Part shown: piece by piece, positions 44,294-54,093 of the stretch
Layout: every line of letters starts with the position of its first letter
Position numbering within the stretch: position 1 is the first letter of the stretch
NCBI RefSeq assembly: GCF_010731295.1
Contig: NZ_AP022579.1
Location: 3,596,001 to 3,660,000, forward strand
Direction of reading: 5' to 3'
Source of the DNA: Mycolicibacterium boenickei
Lineage (GTDB): Bacteria; Actinomycetota; Actinomycetes; Mycobacteriales; Mycobacteriaceae
Length of the DNA stretch: 64,000 nt
Translations under genes and position numbers: made by a program
The notes under the pieces: model-generated
The model's database searches: none
What the model saw: only the letters and a program-made list of their open reading frames with translations
Told to the model about the DNA's origin: nothing

Positions 44294-45325
44294 GTGGGGA
44301 GCGCCGACGAACGTCGTTTCGAGGTGTTGCGCGCCATCGTCGCCGACTTCGTGGCCACCCAGGAGCCCATCGGTTCCAAGACCCTGGTGGAGCGCCACAA
44401 CCTCGGCGTGTCCAGCGCGACGGTCCGCAACGACATGGCGGTGCTGGAAGCCGAGGGCTACATCACCCAGCCGCACACCAGCTCGGGCCGGGTGCCCACC
44501 GAGAAGGGCTACCGCGAGTTCGTCGATCGCATCGACAACGTCAAGCCGCTGTCCTCGTCGGAACGCCGCGCGATCCTGTCGTTCCTGGAATCCGGCGTCG
44601 ACCTGGACGACGTGCTGCGGCGTGCGGTGCGCCTGCTCGCGCAGCTGACCAGGCAGGTCGCGATCGTGCAGTACCCCACGCTGTCCACCTCGTCCGTCCG
44701 CCACCTAGAGGTGGTCGCGCTGACCCCGGCGCGGCTGCTGCTGGTGGTCATCACCGATTCGGGCCGGGTCGATCAGCGCATCGTGGAGCTCGGCGATGCG
44801 ATCGACGAGCACGAGCTGTCGAAACTGCGCGAGATGCTGGGGCAAGCGCTGGAAGGCAAGCCGCTGACCGCGGCATCGATCGCGGTCAGCGACCTGGCTA
44901 CACACCTCAACGGCCACGGCGCCCTGGCCGATGCGGTCGGCCGGTCGGCGACCGTCCTGGTCGAGACACTCGTCGAGCACACCGAGGAACGGCTGCTCCT
45001 CGGCGGGACCGCCAACCTGACCCGCAACACCGCTGATTTCGGCGGATCGCTGCGGTCGGTGCTGGAGGCTCTCGAAGAGCAGGTGGTGGTGCTGAGGTTG
45101 TTGGCAGCCCAGCAGGAAGCGGGCAAGGTCACCGTGCGGATCGGTCATGAGACCGAGGCCGAACAGATGCTGGGAACGTCGGTGGTGAGCACCACGTACG
45201 GCAGTTCGGGCAAGGTGTACGGCGGAATGGGTGTGGTGGGTCCCACCCGAATGGACTACCCGGGAACCATCGCCAATGTCGCGGCGGTTGCTCTGTACAT
45301 CGGCGAAGTCCTAGGTACCCGGTAA
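44294..45325 (+). CDS. hrcA: Heat-inducible transcription repressor HrcA
   Basis: A 343-aa repressor, the same length as M. tuberculosis HrcA. The N-terminal winged helix reads [40 protein letters not shown]. The centre is GAF-like, and the C-terminus has [22 protein letters not shown] and [20 protein letters not shown]. It represses groEL-type chaperone genes through CIRCE elements and depends on GroEL for folding. It starts at GTG 44294 and is followed 43 nt later by dnaJ2. No CIRCE was found in this window, so its targets are elsewhere. Confidence 0.96.
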   Translation: MGSADERRFEVLRAIVADFVATQEPIGSKTLVERHNLGVSSATVRNDMAVLEAEGYITQPHTSSGRVPTEKGYREFVDRIDNVKPLSSSERRAILSFLESGVDLDDVLRRAVRLLAQLTRQVAIVQYPTLSTSSVRHLEVVALTPARLLLVVITDSGRVDQRIVELGDAIDEHELSKLREMLGQALEGKPLTAASIAVSDLATHLNGHGALADAVGRSATVLVETLVEHTEERLLLGGTANLTRNTADFGGSLRSVLEALEEQVVVLRLLAAQQEAGKVTVRIGHETEAEQMLGTSVVSTTYGSSGKVYGGMGVVGPTRMDYPGTIANVAAVALYIGEVLGTR

Positions 45326-45368
45326 GGCAGCCGGTTCGTCCGGCATAGAAAGGTCAGGCAAGGTCAGC

Positions 45369-46511
45369 GTGGCACGCGATTATTACGGCTTGCTCGGAGT
45401 GAGCAAAGGCGCGAGCGATTCGGAGGTCAAACGTGCCTACCGAAGGCTGGCGCGTGAGCTGCACCCCGACGTCAATCCCGACGAAGAGGCGCAGGCCCGG
45501 TTCACCGAGATCCAGGTCGCTTACGAGGTCCTCTCGGATCCCGAGAAGCGACGCATCGTGGACATGGGCGGCGACCCGATGGAGTCGGTGGGCGGCGCGC
45601 CCGGCGGGTTCAGCGGGTTCGGCGGTCTTGGCGACGTCTTCGAGGCGTTCTTCGGCGGCGGCGCCGCGTCCCGCGGGCCGGTCGGCCGGGTGCGGCCCGG
45701 TGCCGATTCGCTGCTGCGGATGCGGCTGGACCTCGCGGAATGCGCGACGGGCGTGACCAAGCAGGTCACGGTGGACACGGCGGTGCTGTGCGATCTGTGC
45801 CAGGGCAAGGGCACCAACGGCAAGTCCACTCCGGTGGCCTGCGACACGTGTGACGGCCGTGGCGAGATCCAGACCGTGCAGCGCTCGCTGCTCGGCCAGG
45901 TGATGACCACCCGTCCGTGCCCGGTCTGTGGGGGAATCGGCGAGGTCATCCCCGATCCGTGCCACCGCTGCGGCGGCGACGGCCGGGTGCGCGCCCGACG
46001 CGAGATCAGCGTCAAGATCCCGGCCGGTGTCGGCGACGGCATGCGGGTACGGCTGGCCGCGCAGGGCGAGGTCGGACCGGGCGGCGGGCCCGCAGGCGAC
46101 CTCTACGTCGAAGTCCACGAGAAGCAGCACGAGATCTTCGTCCGCGACGGTGACGACCTGCACTGCACCATCTCGGTGCCGATGGTCGACGCCGCGCTGG
46201 GCACCACCGTCACCGTCGACGCGATCCTCGACGGACCCACCGAACTGACCATCGCCCCGGGCACCCAGCCCGGCGCGGTGACCACGCTGCGTGGCCACGG
46301 TATGCCGCATCTGCGTTCCGGGGTACGCGGTGACCTGCACGCCCACGTCGACGTGGTGGTGCCGTCACGGCTCGACAGCACCGACACCGACCTGCTGCGC
46401 AAGCTGAAGGAGAACCGCAGCCGCGACACCGCGGAAGTGCGTTCCACGCAGGCTTCGGCGGGCACCGGCGGTCTGTTCAGCCGGCTGCGTGAGACGTTCA
46501 CCGGTCGCTGA
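45369..46511 (+). CDS. dnaJ2: Co-chaperone DnaJ2 (J domain, Gly/Phe region, zinc fingers)
   Basis: A 380-aa type I J-protein starting at GTG 45369. The J domain (1-70) has the essential HPD in [14 protein letters not shown] short Gly/Phe region (about 77-115) follows, then four CxxCxGxG-type zinc modules ([32 protein letters not shown], about 140-210) and a substrate-binding C-terminal domain. It stimulates the DnaK ATPase and holds unfolded proteins. It is paired with hrcA as in other mycobacteria; the dnaK-linked dnaJ1 lies elsewhere. Confidence 0.96.
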   Translation: MARDYYGLLGVSKGASDSEVKRAYRRLARELHPDVNPDEEAQARFTEIQVAYEVLSDPEKRRIVDMGGDPMESVGGAPGGFSGFGGLGDVFEAFFGGGAASRGPVGRVRPGADSLLRMRLDLAECATGVTKQVTVDTAVLCDLCQGKGTNGKSTPVACDTCDGRGEIQTVQRSLLGQVMTTRPCPVCGGIGEVIPDPCHRCGGDGRVRARREISVKIPAGVGDGMRVRLAAQGEVGPGGGPAGDLYVEVHEKQHEIFVRDGDDLHCTISVPMVDAALGTTVTVDAILDGPTELTIAPGTQPGAVTTLRGHGMPHLRSGVRGDLHAHVDVVVPSRLDSTDTDLLRKLKENRSRDTAEVRSTQASAGTGGLFSRLRETFTGR

Positions 46512-46526
46512 CGCGGAGCTGACGCC

Positions 46527-47276
46527 GTGAGTGCAGGGCTGTTCTACGTCGACGCGCTGCCGGGCGCGGGGGAGTTGGCCGTCGTCGACGGCGATGAGGG
46601 ATTCCACGCGTCCAACGTGCGTCGCATCCGCGTCGGTGAGCAGATCGATCTCAGCGACGGTGCCGGGGCGCTGGCGCACTGTGTCGTCGAGGAGACCGCC
46701 AAGGGCCGGCTGTCCGCGCGGGTGACCGAGCGGGTCGCCATCGCGGCCCCGCGCCCGACCGTCACCGTGGTGCAGGCGCTGCCCAAGTCCGATCGCTCGG
46801 AGCTGGCCGTCGAGTTGGCGACCGAGGCCGGTGCGGACGGGTTCGTCGCCTGGCAGGCCACGCGCTGCGTGGCGCGCTGGGACGGTCCGAAGGTGGACAA
46901 GGGACTGCGGCGCTGGGAGGCGGTGGCCCGCTCGGCGGCCCGGCAGTCGCGGCGCGCGTACGTCCCGGGGGTCGAGGGCGTGGTGTCGACGACGTCACTG
47001 ACCCAGCGGGTCGCCGATGCCGTGGCCGATGGCGCCGTGGTGCTGGCACTGCACGAGTCGGCTACCGAGCCGCTCGCCGAACTTCCTCTGGCTCAAGCGG
47101 ATTCGTTGATACTCATCGTGGGGCCGGAAGGCGGCATCGCCGACGACGAGATCGTCGCGCTCACGGGGGCCGGGGCGAAGGCCGTGCGACTGGGCCCGAC
47201 CGTCCTGCGTACGTCGACGGCGGCCGCGGTGGCCCTTGGGGCGATCGGCGCGCTGACGGCGCGCTGGGAGATTTAA
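46527..47276 (+). CDS. rsmE: 16S rRNA m3U1498 methyltransferase RsmE
   Basis: A 249-aa SPOUT-class methyltransferase starting at GTG 46527, 15 nt after dnaJ2. The N-terminal PUA-like part has [19 protein letters not shown]. The SAM-binding trefoil knot is seen in [17 protein letters not shown] and [20 protein letters not shown] near the C-terminus. It methylates U1498 of 16S rRNA in the decoding centre. The pairing with dnaJ2/hrcA is conserved in many bacteria. Confidence 0.93.
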   Translation: MSAGLFYVDALPGAGELAVVDGDEGFHASNVRRIRVGEQIDLSDGAGALAHCVVEETAKGRLSARVTERVAIAAPRPTVTVVQALPKSDRSELAVELATEAGADGFVAWQATRCVARWDGPKVDKGLRRWEAVARSAARQSRRAYVPGVEGVVSTTSLTQRVADAVADGAVVLALHESATEPLAELPLAQADSLILIVGPEGGIADDEIVALTGAGAKAVRLGPTVLRTSTAAAVALGAIGALTARWEI

Positions 47277-47314
47277 CGCCGCCGGGTGGCCTGGCCAGGC
47301 ATTACGCTCCATTG

Positions 47315-48085
47315 GTGAGTTTTCCGCCGCAAGGCCCGCCGCCGTATGGTCCGCCGCCCTACGGGCAGCCCCCGCATTGGCCGCCGCCTCAAGGTCAACC
47401 ATGGCAGGGCCAGGCCGGCGCCCCACCGCCGTACGGCCCGCCCGTGTACGGCCCACCGCCGTACGGTCAGCCGCAGTGGTCGCAGGCCAGGCCGCCGATC
47501 CGGCCGAAGAGATCGGGACTCGGCATCGCCATCGTCGCGGTCATCGCTGTGCTGGGCATCTCGTTCGTCGGATTCATGGGGTACATGGTTTACAAGGTGG
47601 ACGCTGAAGGGCAGGACCGGACCGCCCAATCGGCATCTGATTTCTCTTACGTGTGCGACAACGACCACATCACCAACGCCGCCGAATACGGCAAGCCGTA
47701 CAACATCGCGGCGTTCTTCAAGGGTCTCACTTTCATGGACGAAAGCTGGTTGCCGGTCTCTTCCGACAAATGGTCCACATCCGACCGGTACTCCGAGATC
47801 AACGTCGTCGCCTGCCTGGACCGGAAGACAGGCAGCGAGGTGAAGGCCACCTCGTGCATCGATGACGATGACGGGAACCGCACCACCGTCGACTACCTGT
47901 CCGTCGAATACGAGGTCACGTTCCGCGAGGCCAAGACCGGCAAGGTGATCAAGGACGGGGGAACGGTCACCGGCACCGCCGGGAGTTGCCCCATGCTGGG
48001 CTCCTACGACAAGCGGTCTCGCAAGATGTACGCCCGGCCTGACGACGACGCGGTGCAGGCCAAACTGGACGCGTTCGCGGGCTAG
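47315..48085 (+). CDS. Pro/Tyr-rich single-pass membrane protein, 256 aa
   Basis: The N-terminal 65 residues are a low-complexity run of PPPYGPP-type repeats, then a basic patch (RPKRSG), one transmembrane helix (about residues 70-93, GIAIVAVIAVLGISFVGFMG) and an extracellular domain of about 160 residues with four Cys. GTG 47315 is preceded by TACGCT at 47303-47308, 6 nt away, so the mRNA is probably leaderless; the TTG at 47312 is less likely. PPPYG tails are common in mycobacterial envelope proteins and may mediate self-association. Function not recognised. Confidence 0.8.
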   Translation: MSFPPQGPPPYGPPPYGQPPHWPPPQGQPWQGQAGAPPPYGPPVYGPPPYGQPQWSQARPPIRPKRSGLGIAIVAVIAVLGISFVGFMGYMVYKVDAEGQDRTAQSASDFSYVCDNDHITNAAEYGKPYNIAAFFKGLTFMDESWLPVSSDKWSTSDRYSEINVVACLDRKTGSEVKATSCIDDDDGNRTTVDYLSVEYEVTFREAKTGKVIKDGGTVTGTAGSCPMLGSYDKRSRKMYARPDDDAVQAKLDAFAG

Positions 48086-48223
48086 CCGAATGCCATCCCG
48101 CTGACCTGTGCGTTCGGCCGGCCTGCTTAACCATTGGGGCGTGTCGTTGACCAGCGGTAAACTGGCAACAGTACGACGGCAGCCGGCCGTTTGGAAAACA
48201 CGGAAAGCAGGCACAAACTCCAC

Positions 48224-49270
48224 GTGACGCCCCGCGACACGACCGCTGACTCGTCGGCCACCCCATCGGAATCGGTCCGCAGCAGCATCACTGTTCCGCC
48301 CGACATCATCGTGGGCCTGCTCGGCTCGGCTGATGAAAATCTGCGGGCACTCGAACGACTTCTGACCGCCGACATCCACGCCCGCGGCAACGAGATCACC
48401 TTCACCGGTGAGCCCGCCGACGTGGCTTTGGCCGAACGTGTGGTCGCCGAGCTGATCGCCGTCGCCTCCAGCGGGCAGGCGGTGACACCCGAGGCGGTAC
48501 GCCACAGCGTTGCCATCCTCACCGGAACCGAGGACGCGTCGCCGGCCGAGGTGCTCACGCTCGACATCCTGAGCCGCCGCGGCAAGACCATCCGGCCCAA
48601 GACGCTCAACCAGAAGCGCTACGTCGACGCCATCGATGCGCACACCATCGTGTTCGGCATCGGGCCGGCCGGTACCGGTAAGACGTACCTGGCGATGGCC
48701 AAGGCGGTGAGCGCGCTGCAGTCCAAGCAGGTCAACCGGATCATCCTGACCCGTCCTGCGGTGGAGGCCGGTGAGCGCCTCGGTTTCCTGCCCGGCACAT
48801 TGACCGAGAAGATCGACCCGTATCTGCGGCCGCTCTACGACGCACTGCACGACATGATGGATCCGGCCGCGATTCCGAACCTGTTGGCCGCGGGCGTGAT
48901 TGAGGTGGCACCGCTGGCCTTCATGCGCGGTCGCAGCCTCAATGATGCGTTCATCATCCTCGACGAGGCGCAGAACACCACGGCCGAGCAGATGAAGATG
49001 TTCCTGACGCGCCTGGGATTCGGCTCGAAAATCGTTGTCACCGGCGACATCACGCAGGTGGACCTGCCCGGCGGGGCTCGTTCTGGCCTGCGGGCGGCGA
49101 TCAACATCCTCGACGGCATCGAGGACATCCACTTCGCCGAACTCACCAGCGCCGACGTGGTCCGGCACCGCCTGGTGTCCGAGATCGTCGACGCCTACGC
49201 CCGACATGAGGAGCCGGCATTGCTCAACCGTGCCCAACGCCGTTCGTCGAACGGGCGGCCCCGCAGATGA
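48224..49270 (+). CDS. phoH: PhoH-like ATPase (PhoH1)
   Basis: A 348-aa protein with Walker [10 protein letters not shown], Walker [12 protein letters not shown] and the downstream [11 protein letters not shown] of the PhoH family; the KH-like N-terminus covers about residues 20-110. PhoH proteins are ATPases linked to RNA metabolism and usually precede ybeY. I chose GTG 48224, where homology to the M. tuberculosis protein begins; TTG 48191 would add 11 residues without a ribosome binding site. A likely -10 (TAAACT) is at 48158-48163. It heads phoH-ybeY-corC-era. Confidence 0.92.
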   Translation: MTPRDTTADSSATPSESVRSSITVPPDIIVGLLGSADENLRALERLLTADIHARGNEITFTGEPADVALAERVVAELIAVASSGQAVTPEAVRHSVAILTGTEDASPAEVLTLDILSRRGKTIRPKTLNQKRYVDAIDAHTIVFGIGPAGTGKTYLAMAKAVSALQSKQVNRIILTRPAVEAGERLGFLPGTLTEKIDPYLRPLYDALHDMMDPAAIPNLLAAGVIEVAPLAFMRGRSLNDAFIILDEAQNTTAEQMKMFLTRLGFGSKIVVTGDITQVDLPGGARSGLRAAINILDGIEDIHFAELTSADVVRHRLVSEIVDAYARHEEPALLNRAQRRSSNGRPRR

Positions 49271-49803
49271 GCGTCGAGGTATCCAACGAGTCGGGCATCG
49301 ATGTCTCCGAGGATGAACTGATCAGCGTCGCGCGCTTCGTCATCGCGAAGATGGACGTGAACCCGGCCGCCGAGCTGTCGATGGTGCTGGTGGACAGCGC
49401 TGCCATGGCCGACCTGCACATGCGGTGGATGGACTTGCCGGGCCCCACCGACGTGATGAGCTTCCCGATGGACGAGCTGGAGCCCGGGGGACGCCCGGAT
49501 TCGCCCGAACCGGGTCCGTCCATGCTCGGCGACATCGTGTTGTGCCCGGAGTTCGCCGAACAGCAGGCCACCAAGGCCGGGCACTCGCTCGGTCAGGAGT
49601 TGGCGCTGCTGACCGTGCACGGGGTGCTGCACCTGCTCGGCTACGACCATGCCGAACCGGACGAGGAAAAAGAGATGTTCGCGCTGCAGCGTCAGCTCCT
49701 CGAGGAATGGGTTGCCGATCAGGTCGAGGCCTACCACGCCGACCGGCAGAGCCAGAAAGACCAGCGCCTGCTGGACAAGTCCCGATATTTCGACGAACCG
49801 TGA
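49267..49803 (+). CDS. ybeY: Endoribonuclease YbeY
   Basis: A 178-aa metalloprotein with the zinc motif [11 protein letters not shown] (three His, near residues 118-128) and DVMSFPMDE for RNA contacts. YbeY matures 16S rRNA 3' ends and takes part in ribosome quality control. ATG 49267 overlaps the phoH stop (ATGA), and its own stop overlaps the next GTG. Confidence 0.95.
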   Translation: MSVEVSNESGIDVSEDELISVARFVIAKMDVNPAAELSMVLVDSAAMADLHMRWMDLPGPTDVMSFPMDELEPGGRPDSPEPGPSMLGDIVLCPEFAEQQATKAGHSLGQELALLTVHGVLHLLGYDHAEPDEEKEMFALQRQLLEEWVADQVEAYHADRQSQKDQRLLDKSRYFDEP

Positions 49804-51101
49804 CCGGCTTGCTTCCGCTGCTCGGCGCCGTGGTGCTGGTCGGCTTCGGTGGCCTGTTCGCGGCCATCGATGCCGCGCTGTCCACCGTGTCGATCGCGCG
49901 GATCGAGGAACTGGTCCGCGACGAACGCCCCGGCGCAGCCCGCCTCAGCCGGGTCGTCGCCGAACGCCCCCGCTATATCAATCTTGTTGTCCTGCTGCGG
50001 ATCACCTGCGAGATCAGCGCCACGGTCCTGCTGGTGTCATTCCTGGACGGTCACCTCGGCGTCAGCTGGGGTCTGGTGGCCTCGGCCGCGATCATGGTGG
50101 TGACGAGCTTCGTGGCCATCGGCGTCGGCCCGCGCACCGTCGGCAGGCAGAACGCCTATTCCATCGCGTTGATCTCGGCCCTGCCGCTGCAGGCCATCTC
50201 GGTGTTGCTCACCCCGATCAGCCGGCTGCTGGTGCTGATCGGTAACGCATTGACCCCTGGCCGTGGTTTCCGCAACGGCCCGTTCGCCTCCGAGATCGAG
50301 CTGCGTGAGGTCGTCGACCTGGCCCAGCAGCGCGGCGTGGTGGCCGACGAGGAACGCCGGATGATCCAATCGGTGTTCGAGCTGGGGGACACCCCGGCCC
50401 GTGAGGTCATGGTGCCGCGCACCGAGATGGTGTGGATCGAGAGTGACAAATCAGCAGGCCAAGCCACGTCACTGGCGGTGCGGAGCGGGCATTCCCGCAT
50501 CCCGGTGATCGGCGAGAACGTCGACGACATCGTCGGCGTGGTTTACCTGAAAGATCTTGTCCAGCAGACCTATTACTCGACCAACGGCGGGCGCGACACC
50601 AACGTCGCGCAGGTGATGCGCCCGGCGGTGTTCGTCCCGGACTCCAAGCCGCTCGACGAGCTGCTCAACGAGATGCAGCGCGACCGCAACCACATGGCAC
50701 TGCTCGTCGACGAATACGGCGCCATCGCCGGGCTGGTCACGATCGAGGATGTTCTGGAGGAGATCGTCGGCGAGATCGCCGACGAGTACGACACCGATGA
50801 GGTGGCCCCGGTCGAGGACCTCGGCGACCGTCAGTACCGGGTGTCGGCACGGCTGCCGATCGAAGACCTCTGCGAACTCTACGAAATGGAAGCCGACGAG
50901 GATCTGGACGTGGACACCGTCGGCGGGCTGGTGGCTTTCGAATTGGGCCGCGTGCCGCTGCCCGGGGCGGAAGTCACGTGGGACGGTCTGAGGTTGCGCG
51001 CCGAGGGTGGTTCCGACCACCGTGGCCGGGTGCGGATCGGCACGATCCTGGTGAGCCCGGCCGAATCTGAGAAACAGGAGACTCGCGATACCGATGACTG
51101 A
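49800..51101 (+). CDS. CorC/HlyC-type membrane protein (CNNM-CBS-CorC_HlyC)
   Basis: A 433-aa protein starting at GTG 49800, overlapping the ybeY stop (GTGA). The DUF21/CNNM membrane domain (about 1-180) has three to four helices. Two CBS domains follow (about 195-330), including [12 protein letters not shown] and [29 protein letters not shown]. The C-terminal CorC_HlyC domain is at about 345-425. The family is implicated in Mg2+/Co2+ efflux or homeostasis. It corresponds to Rv2366c. Upstream in-frame ATG codons lie inside ybeY and are not used. Confidence 0.9.
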   Translation: MTGLLPLLGAVVLVGFGGLFAAIDAALSTVSIARIEELVRDERPGAARLSRVVAERPRYINLVVLLRITCEISATVLLVSFLDGHLGVSWGLVASAAIMVVTSFVAIGVGPRTVGRQNAYSIALISALPLQAISVLLTPISRLLVLIGNALTPGRGFRNGPFASEIELREVVDLAQQRGVVADEERRMIQSVFELGDTPAREVMVPRTEMVWIESDKSAGQATSLAVRSGHSRIPVIGENVDDIVGVVYLKDLVQQTYYSTNGGRDTNVAQVMRPAVFVPDSKPLDELLNEMQRDRNHMALLVDEYGAIAGLVTIEDVLEEIVGEIADEYDTDEVAPVEDLGDRQYRVSARLPIEDLCELYEMEADEDLDVDTVGGLVAFELGRVPLPGAEVTWDGLRLRAEGGSDHRGRVRIGTILVSPAESEKQETRDTDD

Positions 51102-51411
51102 GCTCGACGCAGAAGACAACAAGCTCGTGGTGTTGGCGCGCGGCGCGATGGGCCGCGCCGAGGCGTCCTCGGGTGCAGCGGTGCGCGATCAGGACGGCCG
51201 CACCTATGCCGGAGCGCCGGTGGCCCTGGCGGCGCTGCAGCTGACGGCGCTGCAAGCGGCGGTCGCCGCTGCGGTGTCCAGCGGTGCCACCGGCCTTGAA
51301 GCCGCCGTGCTGGTCGGCGGTGCCGCCGACGACGCCGGCGTGGCCGCGGTGCGGGAGCTGTCCGCCGATGCCGCGGTGATCCTCACCGATCGGGCAGGAA
51401 ACCCGGTATGA
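51094..51411 (+). CDS. Cytidine-deaminase-like fold protein without catalytic residues, Rv2365c-like
   Basis: A 105-aa protein starting at ATG 51094, overlapping corC by 8 nt and era by ATGA. The pattern ([44 protein letters not shown], then [18 protein letters not shown]) resembles the core of cytidine deaminases. The HAE and PCxxC zinc ligands of active enzymes are missing and the protein has no Cys at all. It is conserved next to era in mycobacteria, which argues for a non-enzymatic role. Function unknown. Confidence 0.78.
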   Translation: MTELDAEDNKLVVLARGAMGRAEASSGAAVRDQDGRTYAGAPVALAALQLTALQAAVAAAVSSGATGLEAAVLVGGAADDAGVAAVRELSADAAVILTDRAGNPV

Positions 51412-52307
51412 CTGAATTTCGTTCCGGCTTCGTCTGTTTCGTCGGACGGCCCAACACCGGCAAGTCCACGCTGACCAACGCCCTGGTGGGCCAGAAGGTC
51501 GCGATCACCTCGAACCGGCCGCAGACCACCAGGCACACGATCCGCGGCATCGTGCACCGTGAGGACTTTCAGATCATCCTGGTCGACACCCCTGGGCTGC
51601 ACCGGCCCCGCACCCTGCTCGGGCAGCGGCTCAACGACCTCGTCAAGGACACCTACTCCGAGGTCGATGTGATCGGTCTGTGCATCCCCGCCGATGAGCG
51701 CATCGGCCCCGGTGACCGCTGGATCTATCAGCAGATCCGCGCGGTGGCGCCCAAGACCACGCTGATCGCCGTCGTCACCAAGACCGACAAGGTGCCCAAA
51801 GACCGTGTCGCCGAACAGCTTCTGGCGGTCAGTGAACTCGTCGGACCCGACACCGACATCGTGCCGGTCTCGGCCACCGCCAACGAACAACTCGACGTCC
51901 TCACCGACGTCCTGGTGTCGAAACTGCCGCCGGGGCCCGCCTATTACCCCGACGGTGAGCTGACCGACGAGCCCGAAGAAGTGCTGATGGCCGAGCTCAT
52001 TCGGGAGGCGGCGCTGGAAGGTGTGCGCGATGAGCTGCCGCACTCTTTGGCGGTGGTCATCGAAGAGGTCGAAGAGCGCGAAGGGCGCGACGATCTGATC
52101 GACGTGCACGCCATTCTGTACGTCGAGCGCGACAGCCAGAAGGGCATCGTGATCGGCAAGGGCGGCGCCCGATTGCGTGAGGTCGGCACTGCCGCGCGCA
52201 CCCAGATCGAAAAGCTGCTCGGCACAAAGGTTTACCTCGACCTGCGGGTCAAGATCGCCAAGAACTGGCAGCGCGATCCCAAGCAGTTGGGGCGGCTGGG
52301 GTTCTGA
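51408..52307 (+). CDS. era: GTPase Era
   Basis: A 299-aa GTPase with G1 GRPNTGKSTL, switch region RPQTTRH, G3 DTPGLH and G4 TKTDK, followed by a C-terminal KH RNA-binding domain (GIVIGKGGARLREVGTAART). Era binds the 3' end of 16S rRNA and assists 30S assembly; YbeY works in the same process and is in the same operon. ATG 51408 overlaps the preceding stop (ATGA). Confidence 0.96.
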   Translation: MTEFRSGFVCFVGRPNTGKSTLTNALVGQKVAITSNRPQTTRHTIRGIVHREDFQIILVDTPGLHRPRTLLGQRLNDLVKDTYSEVDVIGLCIPADERIGPGDRWIYQQIRAVAPKTTLIAVVTKTDKVPKDRVAEQLLAVSELVGPDTDIVPVSATANEQLDVLTDVLVSKLPPGPAYYPDGELTDEPEEVLMAELIREAALEGVRDELPHSLAVVIEEVEEREGRDDLIDVHAILYVERDSQKGIVIGKGGARLREVGTAARTQIEKLLGTKVYLDLRVKIAKNWQRDPKQLGRLGF

Positions 52308-52326
52308 TCGGACGGGCGAGTCGTCG

Positions 52327-52425
52327 CTATTTGCTCGTCATCACGACAACCGCGATCACGACGGCGATCGCCAAAAACGCCTTTGCCCTGTTCGATAGCT
52401 GGCAGAACCGGCAGATCCAACGCAT
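52327..52425 (-). CDS. Putative 32-aa membrane microprotein with CxxC
   Basis: On the minus strand, ATG at 52425 opens a 32-codon ORF ending TAG at 52327. The product has a basic, Cys-containing head (MRWICRFCQLSNRAK, one CxxC) followed by a hydrophobic helix (AFLAIAVVIAVVVMTS) and Lys. GAGGGG stands 9 nt before the ATG. It lies downstream of amiA2 and is convergent with era. A short plus-strand ORF in the same place has no start signal. No homologue is recalled; evidence is composition and ribosome binding site only. Confidence 0.45.
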   Translation of the reverse strand: MRWICRFCQLSNRAKAFLAIAVVIAVVVMTSK

Positions 52426-52533
52426 TCGTCGCGGCCCCTCGCCGTGAATTTGAGCGTAGCAGCGGGTTTGTGGCGCCAATTGCGCTAATTCTCACAGCAA
52501 TTCGGCGGCTAATTGCCAGCGAGGCTCGGCACC

Positions 52534-54030
52534 CTAGCCGGCCCGCCGGTCGAGCGCGTTGATCGCGGCGGCGGCCTGTGACGCGTCGGTCTGGGACGGG
52601 GAATTCCACCAGACCTCGGGCTGTTTGGCGGCCCAGCCGGTGATCGCCTCCAACTCGGCCGCCAGCGAAATCAGCAGCGGCTCACTGTCAGCCGGCCCCA
52701 TCAGTTGCACGCCGATCGGCAATCCGTCGGACGTGAAGCCGGCGGGCACGTTGATCGACGGCCAGCCCAGCAGGTTCCACGGCCAGGTCACCGGGCAGGC
52801 GGCGATCGCGCTGCGTTCGGTGGCAGACCACCCGCGGCGGTCGAATTCGTGTGTGAGCGGCGGTGGTTGGGCCGTCGTCGGGGCGATGATGACGTCGACG
52901 AGATTGAAAATCCAGGAGATCCGGCGCGCAGCGGCGGCCTCGTGCGCACGGGCCTTGCGCAGCACATCCTGTGACAGCAGCCGGCCGATTCTCATGTTGA
53001 CCGCGGTGCGCTCGTCGTAGGGCACGTCACCGAGCCGGTCGGCCCAGTCCAGCAGGCCCGCGGTCGAGCGGGCCAGGAAGTCCCACGACATGCGCAAGCT
53101 GTAGTTGGGGTCCTTGGCCACCACGGTGTGGCCCAGGTGGCCGAGCTGGTCGGCGACGGACTGAAGGGCGTCGTGGATCTCGGGGTGCAACTTGGCGGGG
53201 AAGCCGGTGAACGGGAACTTCGTCGACATCGCCACCCGTAGCGGACCCGGGGCGCGGCCGACGTACTCGGCGGCCTGGATCGGTGCCGGCTTGTGCAGGT
53301 CGCCCTCGGCGTTACCGGACGCCGCGTCGAGCACCAGGGCCGCGTCGGTGACGGTGCGGGCCAGCACCCCGTTGACGGTGATGCCGTTGAACGCCTCGGG
53401 CAGCGGCCAGGTGGAGATGCGTCCGCGCTGCGGCTTGATGCCGACCAGGTGCGTCCACGCGGCGGGAATGCGGACGCTGCCCGCGCCGTCGGATCCGATG
53501 GCCGCGGTCACCAGGCCCGCGGCCACGGCCGCGGCACTGCCGCCCGAGGATCCGCCGGGGCTGTGTTTGCGTGACCACGGGTTGCGGGTGTGCCCGAAGC
53601 CCGGACCGCCGGTGAACGGCCACTGCCCGAGCTCACAGCTGTTGGTCTTGCCGACGATCACCGCACCGGCTGCCTTAAGCCGGCGCACCACCTCGGCATC
53701 GGAGGTGGCCGCGCGCACGTCGCCGTCGGTGCCGAACCGGGTGGGCACCCCGGCGATGTCCACGTCGTCCTTGACCGCGATCGGGATTCCCAGTAGCGGG
53801 AGTTGTTTGCCGGCTGCGCGAGAGGCGTCGGCCTTGGCCGCGTCGGCGAGTGCCTGCTCGGTGAGTACGACCCGGAACGCGTTGAGGGTGGGCTGGCTCG
53901 CGGTGATGGCATGCAGGGACTGGCGCACCAGTTCATCAGAAGTGACTGCGCCGCTGGCGAGTTGGTAGAGCTGGTTGGTCAGGGTGGGGAACGGAGGCGA
54001 TGTCGAGTCGGAAGTCGCGGTTTTGGCCAT
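52534..54030 (-). CDS. amiA2: Amidase-signature hydrolase AmiA2
   Basis: A 498-aa amidase signature enzyme. The Ser-Ser-Lys triad is visible: the Lys in PIAVKDDVDIAG, the first Ser in SPGGSSGGSAAAVAAGLV and the nucleophile in GSDGAGSVRIPA. The start is ATG 54030 (MAKTATSDSTS); the long upstream frame overlaps recO antisense and is a shadow. The substrate is unknown. It is divergent from recO and convergent with era, as in M. tuberculosis (Rv2363). Confidence 0.92.
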   Translation of the reverse strand: MAKTATSDSTSPPFPTLTNQLYQLASGAVTSDELVRQSLHAITASQPTLNAFRVVLTEQALADAAKADASRAAGKQLPLLGIPIAVKDDVDIAGVPTRFGTDGDVRAATSDAEVVRRLKAAGAVIVGKTNSCELGQWPFTGGPGFGHTRNPWSRKHSPGGSSGGSAAAVAAGLVTAAIGSDGAGSVRIPAAWTHLVGIKPQRGRISTWPLPEAFNGITVNGVLARTVTDAALVLDAASGNAEGDLHKPAPIQAAEYVGRAPGPLRVAMSTKFPFTGFPAKLHPEIHDALQSVADQLGHLGHTVVAKDPNYSLRMSWDFLARSTAGLLDWADRLGDVPYDERTAVNMRIGRLLSQDVLRKARAHEAAAARRISWIFNLVDVIIAPTTAQPPPLTHEFDRRGWSATERSAIAACPVTWPWNLLGWPSINVPAGFTSDGLPIGVQLMGPADSEPLLISLAAELEAITGWAAKQPEVWWNSPSQTDASQAAAAINALDRRAG

Positions 54031-54093
54031 CACTTTTGAGAATATCGGCGGTGCATAACGGAACCTGTCCGGCCATGGTGCGACACTGTCACG

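Noticed and set aside
52331..52446. Plus-strand ORF starting TTG, about 38 aa, after era
   Set aside because: It has no ribosome binding site or promoter match; the minus-strand ORF across it has an ATG, a plausible site and a membrane helix.
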